Assembly (NCBI GenBank): GCA_905178155.1 | Contig: CAJINV010000001.1 | Span: forward strand, 1,787,904 to 1,851,903 | DNA from: Amoebophrya sp. A120 | Lineage: Eukaryota > Sar > Dinophyceae > Syndiniales > Amoebophryaceae | Length of the DNA: 64,000 nt | Direction of reading: 5' to 3' | In this document: positions 46,862 through 57,300 of the stretch, piece by piece | How positions within the stretch are numbered: position 1 is the first letter of the stretch | How the letters are laid out: every line of letters starts with the position of its first letter | Translations under genes and position numbers: made by a program | The notes under the pieces: model-generated | Seen by the model: only the letters and a program-made list of their open reading frames with translations | The model's database searches: none | What the model was told of the DNA's origin: nothing

Positions 46862-48502
46862 CTAAACATTTTCGCGTGTCGCGCTCAGTTCGTCTGTGGC
46901 ATCTTGTCCGAATTTCGGTCGAAGACGGAGTGGCAGCCTTGGATTGAGCTTTCCAGAAAATTTCAAAAATTGGTCGATATCGTCATCCGGGTTGAAGTCA
47001 GCGGGCAGAGTTGGCGTGACACAAAGACCATCGGTCTGAAATGCTAGTCGTCGCGCCACACTAGGCAGCAAATCCGCTACGGCACATTTTTTTTCGGTGT
47101 CTCCTGCAACAAGCGCCTCCACGTCTTGCCGGAAGAGTGGTGGCGATTTTTCGCCAGCAAGCTGAGACTTGGCAGCAACATCGGCCCACACCTGCTCGTC
47201 CACAACGAATTCGGACAGACCTTGCGAGAAAGCTTGTCGCGCAAGCTCATACACTGCCGTTCGGGCACTGGAGCAAGCCGTGTCTACCGCTGCTACGAAG
47301 CACTTCTCGAGTTCTGACAGGGTGTCTTTCCGTTGCGAAGCAGCTGGATTTTCAGGGAGGGTAGCAGACAACATCTCTCCACCGGTAGCGACCAACGTTT
47401 TTCCCTGCTTGATTCTTTCAATGTTGCGGATGTCGGATGGTGTACACGCGTCGAGGCCCACTTCGTGACCGGCCGGCCAAACTACAAAAAGAGGCAGCGC
47501 TTCGCCAAGCCGTGGCCCATCTTCATCGTCGAACTCCAAATTTTCGACCAGCTTACAGGAGACGCGTTCGCCGTAGCGGCGCCCCAAAGTCACCCTGTAA
47601 CCGAGTTGGTCCGCCAGGTAACAACCCACAAGAAGTGGGTCAACCGGCGTTCCGCCCCGGCTCACTGGGGCTGCTTCCCACACTGCCCGGGTGATCTCAA
47701 ACTCCTCCGCCCCCGTTTTCGCCGCGTCCATGATGAGCCCCTCATAGTATTGGATGGCACGCAACCGGTCGGTTGCTCGCGCTGTCTCTGTAGCGATTTC
47801 GGCTCCCCTGGCGCCAGCGCTCTCACTCGCACCCGGTTGCCCAAGAAAGCCACGGATGACCCGACGCACGTCAGCAGGTAGGGATTTTTTTTGTGTGCGG
47901 GCGACTTGCCGAGTAGCGAAAAACTGCCAGAGGTTGATCTGTTTAGTTTTGAGTTTGTTTTCCGAAAATCAACTGTGGCGCATTGCCATTGCAGTCGTTG
48001 TGTAGGATATTTTTGCAGAACGATATGTAATCTCACCAGGAGTACCTGCTTCATCAGTACCTAATCTGACCAGGAGTACCTGCCTAATCTCACCAGGAGT
48101 ACCTGCTTCACCTGGTATTGAATAATCCTGCTTCATCAGTACTGATGGTCAGTGCTTCGCTCCGGTGATCGGGCACTGATCATCTAGATCGAGCCACATT
48201 ATGAGAACCAACAGTTTTGCTATCATGAGTCAATGTCATCCGCCATCAACCGAGTACCGCACTTACGTATGTACCTGCGCATCCAAAACTCTAGTTTCGC
48301 AGGCTCTCTCCATATTCTTGTAGGAAATCTCTTTGACTTGTTCGATCCAATCTTGGTACTTTCCTTTGTAGCTGACCAGCAAATCCGGGACGGTGGGCTC
48401 GCGACGAGCAGAGTCTCGACTAGTTCCGTTCGCGATAGCGTCCATTGCTGCAGCGCCGTTGCTGCTCGTAGGTTCGCTGCTGCTGCTACTTGCGGCCGCC
48501 AT
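46862..48502 (-). CDS. Tandem paralogue B, uncharacterised family (434 aa)
   Basis: Second copy of the family at 44380-45910, same exon structure: exon 1 48275-48502 (ATG at 48502), GT-AG intron of 336 nt, exon 2 46862-47938, both phase 0. Exon 1 is 76 residues in both copies and is the best-conserved part (EPTVPDLLVSYKGKYQDWI, then TRVLDAQ). Exon 2 opens INLWQFFATRQVARTQKKSL and is similar to copy A for about 80 residues, then diverges. Conserved later blocks include LSELEKCFVAAVDTA (A: LSSFEKCFIKAIETA), EFVVDEQVW and LNPRLPLRLRPKF. The intron carries three copies of a 22-bp repeat (48028-48106). Function unknown; duplication inferred from sequence, order and shared introns. Confidence 0.8.
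48028..48106. repeat. Short direct repeats in the intron of paralogue B
   Basis: TAATCTCACCAGGAGTACCT followed by GC occurs at 48028, 48062 (with one change, CTGACC) and 48085. Spacing is 34 and 23 bp. Related CTTCATCAGTAC words occur at 48049 and 48140. Absent from the matching intron of paralogue A. Confidence 0.8.
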
Positions 48503-49286
48503 AGTCGATCGGTATGTTTTTCAAAGCCTTAGGCTGAATTAGAGCAATTCTAGCTGCAAGACGAGAAGCAGCAATGACAAAAATGAACTAAGTACTTTCC
48601 TATGGTTCGAAGAGGTGAAAGACGAGGCACTATCACGAGGACAGTACAACACACTACGACAATTCACTTCACAACTGCGATGAGGTAAGCGTACGCGAAG
48701 TAGCCGACGGAAAATGTTCAAGTTGGCGCTCTTCCCCTCGATCTCATTTCTTTTTCTGTCTGCGTTTGTGGTGGAAGGTTGATACTCGAACTAGCGATAG
48801 AACAAACAAGAAACCAACGATGCAGGGGATTTCTCTTTGCTTGTCTCTCTCTCTCTCTTGAATGGAGGCTCAATCTTAACAGTACTTTCGCAAGCCCACA
48901 CAAACCTGGACAAGGGCGTGGAAAAAAAGTTCTATTCTCTGACGCGCTGACTAAGCAAGTAAATCGGCCATAAAGTGGCAATTTGCACCGGTCGTTGGTC
49001 TCTGTGCAGATTTGTCATACAACGAACAAAAATGTCAATGAATTCGCTAGTACAAGAACAGCTCGTACTGCACTATGCCATGCCGAGCACGGAAAGGCTC
49101 GAAAGAATGTATAACCCATGGACGAGCCTTTCTGGTGACTGAGGTGATGAGTTTGACTGAGTACATCGACAATTCGCGACGTCTGTTCGTTCCCACACGA
49201 ATCAATATCACATTCCAGCAGAGGTATCTATTTTTATTTACGGAATTTGTCCGACATCGAATCATAGATCGATCCGCCAGTTCGTC
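48503..49286. other. Intergenic region upstream of paralogue B
   Basis: No gene seen. Contains the second copy of the duplicated 5' flank described for 45911-46861 and a CT-rich run (about 48840-48860). Confidence 0.5.
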
Positions 49287-51798
49287 TCACCAAGTCTGCC
49301 ACGGGGCCACGTCATCCAAAAAAACGCGCACCATCCTGCCTTCCCACCGCGCCTTCAAGAACGCCTTGTACCCGACCGCACCGTCGGGAAACCTCGACGC
49401 CTGCCCCTTCTTCTTCACCAATTTCCACGCGAGGCTGTTCCGCCCGGCAATGTTCCGCCGGGTCTCTTTCGTCATGCCCTGCGCATCCAGCAGACAGTGG
49501 ACCGACCGCTGCTTGTCGTAACACATCCACGGGGAGTTATCGGGGTCGTCCACCGGGGGCTGCACTTTCACGATGAATTCCTTGTCACCGTACACGTTGA
49601 GCGAAGAAGACTTCTCGGCGTTCTTGCCACCCTGAGGACCGCCCGACACAACTTGCCCCGTTTTGTTGTTAATGGTGCAGGCACTGGCGCCACTTCCGGG
49701 CCCCACCATCATGCCGAACATGGCCATCTGTTTTCGCTGGAGCGAATTCTCCACCGCGTCGAACAGTACGCTCGGCCTATTAGGGTCATTATCTCCGTGC
49801 GACTTCTTGCTCTTTTTGTTCTTCTCCGCGGTGCGACAGCGCTCGTTGCAAAACCTGTTCACCTCGGTGTCGGGGCACCTGTCGTTGTTGAGGTAGGGTG
49901 GAGAAATAAATGTTTCTTCATTCTACAACTCGAACACCTGTGACATCCGTAGTGGTAGTTGGTCACCAGGTCAAAAAACAGAGACAAGAAGTAAAAGTAG
50001 ACATCAAGAAAGAAAAACGTATACAACATAGATACTTCATCATGTTCTCGCCCAGTTTCCCGCAATTGGTGCACTTTTCCTGGACTATCGCTTGCGCTGC
50101 GTGCGCGTCCTTCATGGCCTTCAGTGGAGCGGGGAACAAGACCGATTTTTGAAAAAACTCGGTCTCCGCAGCGCGCTCCTTCTGTACCAGCAGCCGCTGG
50201 TTCTGCTTCAGCACCTCACAGCCGTACCGGACCGCGGCGGCGCTTCGAACGCAGGACTTCAGGTGCTTCACCTTTTTGAACTTCTCGCCGAAGGTGTCTT
50301 CTGGTGAGGCAGTGGAATTACCTGTCGTTTTTTGTTCCTGTTCGTCAATTGCACAGCATGAAGTCTCGCAAGAAAACTAAACTGCGGAATGCAATCTGGA
50401 GGGCACACGGGCGTTTGGTCACGCATTGTTGTAGAAACACAAACAGAATACGGCAGCAAAAAACTTGACTTTCTTCTTGTAGAAAGAACTTAATTTTTAC
50501 TTACCTTCCAGCGCTACTTCGTTTACCCACAAATTCATTTCTGCGTTTAGTCTCTCAATGTCGACCTTTCCCCGCACCGTGTGGGCGTATTTGACGCAGA
50601 AGAGTGGCGGCTGCCCGAGCGGCACGACGCCTCTCTCCTCATCTTCTTCTAGCAGGTTTTCGCACGTTTTTTCCGATTTTGCCTCACCTCCACCGCCGGT
50701 CGCAGAGCTACAGGTGGACGAGCCTCCTAGCGGGTTTCCGCATTTTTTCTTCCCTTTCTTTCCCCTAGACGCATCGGCCGACCACAATTCTGGTGCGTGG
50801 AAGTCTTTGAAGTGTTCGGGCTCCAAACCGAGCCCGACCGGGCACTCCCGCACGGGCAGGCTGCAGAGGGACAGTAACAAGCCCTCGCCACCATCGTTGT
50901 CCTGGATCATAAAATGCGTGGACTGTTCGCTGTGGTGGTAGTACGCGATGTGCATGCAGAGGTAGTTCCACTGCAGCGGCGCCGCCATGTACTTCCAATT
51001 CTTGTCGTCGATGGAGACCGCACGCCTAACCTCGCCCGGCACACTCGCGGAAAACGCCCAGGAAATGGCGGAATCTTGTGGGCGAAACATCCTCGGGGGA
51101 TTGAAGGGCTTCAGGGATAGGGGAGCGGAGTTGCTGTGATTCGCCTGCTGTCCTCGGGGGCTGGTAGCTCCATCATCGCTAGAAGGAACCGCATCAAAAG
51201 ACAGGCTCTCGCTCGGGAAGTTCGAGTTTTGCGCTGCTGCATCAATTTTCGGAGCGGCGATATTCTCTACCTCATCGGCTATATCTTTCTTGGATGCTCT
51301 ATTTGCTCCGCCGCTTCGCGATTTCTCTTTGGCTGAACCACTCCCACCAGCACTGCCCGCTGTATCGGTGCTGTTGAAGCACTCTGTCAAAGGTACGCGC
51401 TGTGTCCTCCCCTCCGCGTTTTCTACAGGGACGAGTCGCGTCAGCTTGTCCGGCTTCACCTTCACCACCTCCCCCGAGCTTGGCACAGACACGCAGACGC
51501 GCTCCTTCTCCTTGTCAACCCCGCTGACCGTCACGCGCTGCGAGTTCAGATCCGTACGGGAGACCAATCCGTCGATGATCGCCTGATCGCCGGGAGTCCA
51601 AGCCTCAACCAACGTGTCCGCGACCGCCTGAAAAGCGGACAAAAATTCATCAGTAGAAGCAGCAGCGTCCGATGTGTTTTTTGTCAGCCGGATAGAACCA
51701 GGGGAATTCTCCGACGGACGATCACCGTCGGCGCTGGCGCTTGGTTCCGGGGTGGGGGAAGTTCTGTTTTTGCCATGACAGTTTTTGCCGCGGGCCAT
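49287..51798 (-). CDS. MYND-like zinc finger protein with SH3-like N-terminal domain
   Basis: Three exons, 50505-51798 (ATG at 51798), 50036-50321 and 49287-49878, give 723 aa; both introns are GT-AG. Residues about 65-120 (WTPGDQAIIDGLVSRTDLN, then VKPDKLTRLV) look like the small SH3/KOW-like fold with an LNxxxVxV core that is common in protist proteins. A Ser/Gly-rich linker follows. A stretch around 260-330 (WAFSASVPGEVRRAVSI, NWKYMAAPLQWNYLCMHIAY) appears folded. Across the second splice junction Cys residues assemble as C-TN-C, C-PDTEVNRF-C-NER-C and then a His, similar to but shorter than a MYND finger (the second CxxC pair is incomplete). The C-terminus has KEFIVKVQPPVDDPDNSPW and ends APWQTW. 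Likely a protein-interaction factor; precise role unknown. Confidence 0.72.
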
Positions 51799-52478
51799 CT
51801 TCTTCGACTTTCATTCACATAAAGTAGATCCAGAAGGTGGCAGAAATATGAAACTCCTATCTAAAAGCAAAAGGCAAAAACTATAATGTAAACGAGATCT
51901 TCAGACCACGCCTTCGGAAGCCAGCGGTCTCGGCCAATTACGCGGATGCTAAGTGATCGAACGTCGTATAGCGTAATACTGATATTGATATTGTGCGGCG
52001 TATTTTTTATCCATATAGTGGTCTCTCTTGCTGATGTCGTACTGAGTCTGGGCATGAAAATCAGCGCCAACTGCTCTTAATATTGTACTGTAGGTGGTCA
52101 CCATTGCACACAAGCAACGTATATTTTTTCTATTTAATGCGAAAGGCACGACTAAGAAGTGAACTTGCAGAAGGACTACAATACGAGCAGGATCACGATG
52201 TCCACGCCTTTTTCCGCGATGTCACAATCTTGTGAACGACTTTGGAGCTGGAGGTATGACTATGACTACGAATTCGGATCACGACGAGGAGCTCCAGGAG
52301 CAAGATCTAAATTTAATTCTTTTAGATCGACCTTCCTTCCTGGAGCTGGAACACTGCGCCGCGATGAAAAAAAGAACCTGCCCGACGAGCAGGGACGTGA
52401 GTATCATTTTCGATATAGCCTTTGCGTAACACTGTCGCTACGTACGTAGTCAGTACGTAGCATCATCAGAAGTCATAT
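51799..52478. other. Intergenic region, no gene seen
   Basis: Spacer between the MYND-like gene start and the Trm9 stop. No features recognised. Confidence 0.5.
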
Positions 52479-53555
52479 TCATATCCTTTTCGCGCGCACA
52501 CACCAATTTCCGGTGTCTAAGTACACTTCTTCAACAATGCTAATGTCGCTGAGGTGGTCCCGGAAAAGCGCCTCCAGTTCCCCTTCGCGGTACACGTGGC
52601 AGTACCGCTGGTAGATGATTGCACCCTTCTCCTTGTCCAGAACTCCCGTCGCCGCCTGGCTGTTTTTTTCGAGCATTTTTTCCAACACCTGTTCCCGGTC
52701 CACATCTTCCTTCTTCAGCCCCGGGATTTTGTGATGCCACTTGACCAGCACATCCTGCGTTTCGAAAACGTGCCGGGAGCACCCGGTCTCCTCCTGCTCC
52801 TGGGCCCAGGCGTAGACCAGGAAAAACCCCCCGGGCTTCACGACGCGGAGGCTCTCGCGGAGAACGGCCACGCGGCGATCTACCGTGGACAGGTGGTGCA
52901 GAACGGCGATGCAGATACTCGCGTCGAAGACACCGTCGCGAACGGGTAGGCTCACACAGTCCGCGACCGCAAAGTCAGCTGTGGAGTCGAGGAGTTGCGG
53001 CGAGTCGACGTGGTCCTCGTCCTCTGAGCTACAACCTTGTACTGCTGCCTGTGCTTGTTGTTCCTGTGCAGCTTCTTTACAACTACTTCGCAGGTTATCC
53101 ACCTTTGCTCGTTCTTCTTCTTTCGCTTTCCTCCGCTCACCTTTAAAATCCAGGCTCTCGATTTTCGCCGCCGCCCCGACAACTAGCGGTCCGGAGATGT
53201 CCGTGCCCAGGAAGAAGCCCACGTTCTTTTGACAGTCACGAAGCCCCGCTATCACGTTTTTTCCGTTCCCCATCCCCAGATCCGCTACACACGCGTATTT
53301 ATCCAGTCGTTCGAGAAACTCCGCCACTCTTGGCCAGGCCCGATACCGGGTGTGGCTCCAGTGGTCGGCGATCGTGTCGTAGACCGCGTGCACGTGCTGC
53401 TTTTCGATGTCCGGCGCGAGCCGCACGTTGCTTTTGTCGTTGTCGAGGAGGTTGAGGTGGAGCGGCGTGGTCTTCTGGGGCGGCCCCTGGAGCGGTGCGC
53501 CCGTCTTGTTCAGCCGAACTTTACTTGTGGCGTTCGTCATTTTCATCAATTCCAT
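52479..53555 (-). CDS. TRM9: Trm9/ALKBH8-type tRNA wobble-uridine methyltransferase
   Basis: Single exon, ATG at 53555, 358 aa. The family (with Trm112) methylates 5-carboxymethyluridine at tRNA position 34 to the methyl ester, using S-adenosylmethionine. Evidence: the Trm9 N-terminal helix VHAVYDTIADHWSHTRYR and PRVAEFLERL; SAM motif I VADLGMGNGKNV (about residues 89-100); the acidic strand-2 end GTDIS; VSLPVRDGVFDASICIAVLH followed by HL; RRVAVLRESLRVVKPGGFFL with VYAWAQEQEE; and the closing YCHVYREGELEALF and GNWCVRAKRI. A charged insert of about 55 residues (RRKAKEEERAKVDNLRSSCK onward) sits between motif II and the next strand. No AlkB or RRM domain, so it resembles fungal Trm9 rather than animal ALKBH8. 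Confidence 0.94.
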   Translation of the reverse strand: MELMKMTNATSKVRLNKTGAPLQGPPQKTTPLHLNLLDNDKSNVRLAPDIEKQHVHAVYDTIADHWSHTRYRAWPRVAEFLERLDKYACVADLGMGNGKNVIAGLRDCQKNVGFFLGTDISGPLVVGAAAKIESLDFKGERRKAKEEERAKVDNLRSSCKEAAQEQQAQAAVQGCSSEDEDHVDSPQLLDSTADFAVADCVSLPVRDGVFDASICIAVLHHLSTVDRRVAVLRESLRVVKPGGFFLVYAWAQEQEETGCSRHVFETQDVLVKWHHKIPGLKKEDVDREQVLEKMLEKNSQAATGVLDKEKGAIIYQRYCHVYREGELEALFRDHLSDISIVEEVYLDTGNWCVRAKRI

Positions 53556-54384
53556 AGAAGAAGTAGACTTGTTCTCGATGTGCTACTTGGGGAGCAGATC
53601 TTGGTCTAGCGATAAACTACACAAACACATCAAAACAGAAAAGTTGAGCGTAGGTGGTCGACTCGTTATGGGGCAGGCTCGTCTACAAGATGGGAAAGTG
53701 CCGCACTGTGACAACAGTACATGGCAGCTCGGTAGATATTATCCAAGGTTGTGGTTGATGTGGGTGGAGCGTAGCTACGGTCGCTGTAATTATGGAAGGA
53801 AGAGGAACGTTGTCACCTTAGCCTTGGAATGTCAACAACATGGAGTCTAAATCCAGAGGAATGCAGTACTTTCAGTTGGATCTTCAGATCGATTCTTGAA
53901 CATTTTTTGGGAACTCCCTTGCTCATTGATCGTGACCGTAGAAAGTTTTCTTGATCTGCTCTCCATGATCCTTTTTCTGGTCATCTCCAGCTCCAAAAGA
54001 TCTTGTATGATCGACGAGGTAGTAGAGATCATCCTGTTTCGCTTTCGCTTTGCGATGTGACCGAACTTCTGTCGTCAGGAGAAAACACGAAAAAAACTGG
54101 GCACTTGGCCAAGGCCTCACTCACAGCCAATCCCAATTCGATATTCATAGATCTGTTTACACGAAGACACTGTCGCTTCGGCTATCTTTGCGCCGTCTAC
54201 TAACTTTTTACAGATACAGTTTGGTCGTTGTTCATTACGGTTTTTACTCGGTTGTGAATAGAAAGGAAAACTACTACTTTGTCGCCTATTGTAGAAGAAA
54301 AAAGTTTCTCCTCATCTCAGAAGCCACAAATGGAGGAAATCGAAGCAAAACTCGGATCTTTGTCGAGCACGAATGGCCATTCTG
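53556..54384. other. Intergenic region, no gene seen
   Basis: Spacer between the Trm9 start and the stop of the 1,819-aa gene. Only short frames without features. A plus frame starting at 54050 runs antisense into the large gene and is a shadow. Confidence 0.5.
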
Positions 54385-57300
54385 CTATTTCTTCTTGCTT
54401 TTGGCCAAGGATTTTCTCGCTTTGTGCTTTGCTTTCGGTACTGCCTTCTTGGATGTCGTCTTTTTGACTGCTTTGTCCTTCTTGGTGACAGTAGAAGCAG
54501 CAGTGGCACTTTTTGGTTTTGCGTTGCCCGCAGTGGCCAGCGGCAGTTTAATTCCTTTTGTACTTGTTGTGGTCTTCCTCCCCTTATTTCCATCTTTGCT
54601 CGATGAAAAGCCGGAAGAGTCGTGCTTGGCTTTAGGTCTTCCTTTTGCAGAGCTGGTAGGCAAAGACTTTCGTGGCTTCAGCACGGCTTTTGCGGAGGCT
54701 GCGGATGATGAACATGAACTGGAGGTACCAACTTTGTTCGCCTTGTTTTTCAGAAAGCTCTTGCTCGAACGAGGAAGTGGACGGAGTTTATTTTCGCGTT
54801 TATTTTTCCCGACATCACCGACACTAGTACTAGTTCTCCCTTCCTCATCCCCGCTCTCCGTTTCCACTCCACCGTCGTCGCACTTCCGATTTGGTCCACG
54901 CCTCCGCTTCGTTTTCCGCGTGGCGGAGGCAAGAAGTTCCTCCCCTGTCTTCATTTCGTTGATCACATTCCGGAGGAGTTCTTTGTCGTTGTCGTTCTCC
55001 AAGAAGAGGGTTGCTTTAGCGTTTGTGACGGACGTCGAAGAAGATAGGGTCATCTGTGGCCGCTTTTGTTCAGCGTCAGAAAATAAACGCGTCGTGGTGC
55101 TCGCGCTTTTTGCCACCATCTTGTTGTTCAAGAAGGGTTCCTTGTTCAATGTTCTTGCGCCCCCAGCAGCTGCACTGTTGCTTGGTTGGCAATCTGCACT
55201 GTCGCTTGGACCACCAGCACTGCGATCTACCTCCTGCGGGACGATTTTCTGCTTCGTTACAGAAACCGCACCATGAAACGGGTCGAAGAACGACGACACA
55301 CTTCGGCGCAACCGGCAATACACAGCATCCATCACCATGGCCATCTCCATGTCCGGCGTCAGAAGGTTCAGATTCCTCGCCCGCCACAGAGCCACTTGCT
55401 CTTCCGTTCGTGTCTTTGACGAGAGCTGCACGGTGGGGAAGGGTGGCGCTGGTGGCCTTGATGAACTGGAGGAAGAGCTAGATCCTACACGTGAAGATGA
55501 AAGAGGTGCTTGCGCATCCAGTTTCTTTCCCTCACAGGCCGCAAAGTCAGAGTCGGAATCCATGTCCACTAGGGATGGCATCTTAGAAGAAATAAGATGT
55601 TGTCTATTTCTTCCTTCGCCTACTTCCATGACTGGCAACGTTCCCCTTTCAGAAAAACAAGTAGGGGCTTTTGATGATGATGACGATGAACCGCGTGCCG
55701 CAGAAGTAGTTGGAACAAACGTTGTATTTGTTTCGACGTTCGCTTGTCGTTCGAAATTTCGTCGCAGGAAGGGGGGACAGCCGAAGGACTCGAGCAAAGG
55801 GTCTGCCACAGGCTTGTTCTGTCGCTGCAGGTCGTTTATTTCAAACTGCCTTGCTACTCCGAAGCTGGACCTGGAGGTTGATTGCGGGACTTCGCGATGA
55901 AGTAAATTGCCGGCATTCATCTCGTCCGGCGCTTGGTCATAGTCCTGCAGTGGTCCCCGTGGTCCCGACGATGATGACTGCTGGATCATCGATAGAAAAC
56001 CTGGCTCTCGGTGGCTGGCAGTAGAAGGCAGAACGCTGTTGCTCTTGTGATGTGAAATCGAGGGAGATCCGGTACGCACTCGTACAGATGAAGACGACGT
56101 CGAGAGCGGTTGTTTAGTTGCCGTCTGGATGCTGCTACCTTCTATTTGCGGCTTCTCCACCTGCTCCTGTCCTCGATTTTTATTGAACCTTGTCAAAAAC
56201 ATCCCGCACTCTTTTTTTCTCCGTTCTTTCAGTCGGTGTAGCAAATTATCAACCTTGACTGCGAATAAACTTGTCGCATGCTGAAAAACTTCTCCATCAA
56301 CAACATCTTGTTCTCCGAGAGCATCATCATTCTTCCGCTTGTCAGAATCCTCCCGCAACGTTTTCGAACCCCAACCGGTGTTCTCACTCCGTCGCTTGTT
56401 CCGCTTCGCAGCTTCTACCGGCATTTTTGGCGGAGCCGGCTTACCCTCTTCGCTTTCGCTGTCACCCATGATATCCTCGTCGCTTGTGTGCATCACGAGA
56501 TCGAGACCGAGGTCAAGCTGTTTCTTCTCTGCACGCTTCGCGTCTTTCTTTTTCTGATCGTTTTGGTTACCACTCAACTTCTTCTGCTTCTTCCACCCAG
56601 GAGATGTGGACGAGGCTGTAGCGCTTTGACGACCCGTGTTGTAGTTATTCTTTTTATGTCCTCTTTTGCTTGCGTAGTCCTTTTTTCTACGTTTCGCAGT
56701 TTCATATTCATCGTCCATTTCGTCCTTTTCTGACTCTAGTTCATCTTCACTGTTGGAAGTAGATGATGAAGAACTACACGATGAAGATTCATCTTCCGAC
56801 ACGTCCACTATCCCGTATTCCCCCACTGCCTTCTGCCAGAAAGCCTGGATTTGCGCATGTTTCCGCTTCTCCGCTTGGACCTTCTGTTCCCGAATCAACT
56901 CCTCGACGTAGAACTGCCTCTGCGCGTCTTGGTTTTTGTCCGCCACGTCCAACAACGCCGCCGCGATCGTCTTCACGCACACCTGCCCCACCGGCAACAC
57001 CGCGGGCTGCACCGCGCCGCGTTTTTTCTTCGGCATCTCCACCGCGGTGCCGTCTTTGAGCACAGCGACGCGCGGGTTGTTGTTGAAGGGGTCTTTCTTC
57101 CCCGACCGTTCACGCCAGGGAATGACGTCTAGAGGAAGGTTGTGGGACCGCGCGACCCGGCGGTGGAACTGGAGCAGTCGGCCGAAGTGCTTTATCGAGA
57201 ACATCGCGACGGAGGGAAAGCAGTCGTAGGTCTTTTTCGTCTTCTTTTTGTACACCATTTGCTGCCAGGCCAGCGGGGCGGACACCGTAAACAGCATCTG

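Noticed and set aside
54050-55276. 408-codon plus frame
   Set aside because: Antisense to the Lys/Ser-rich 3' end of the large minus-strand gene; hydrophobic composition is the expected mirror of Lys codons.
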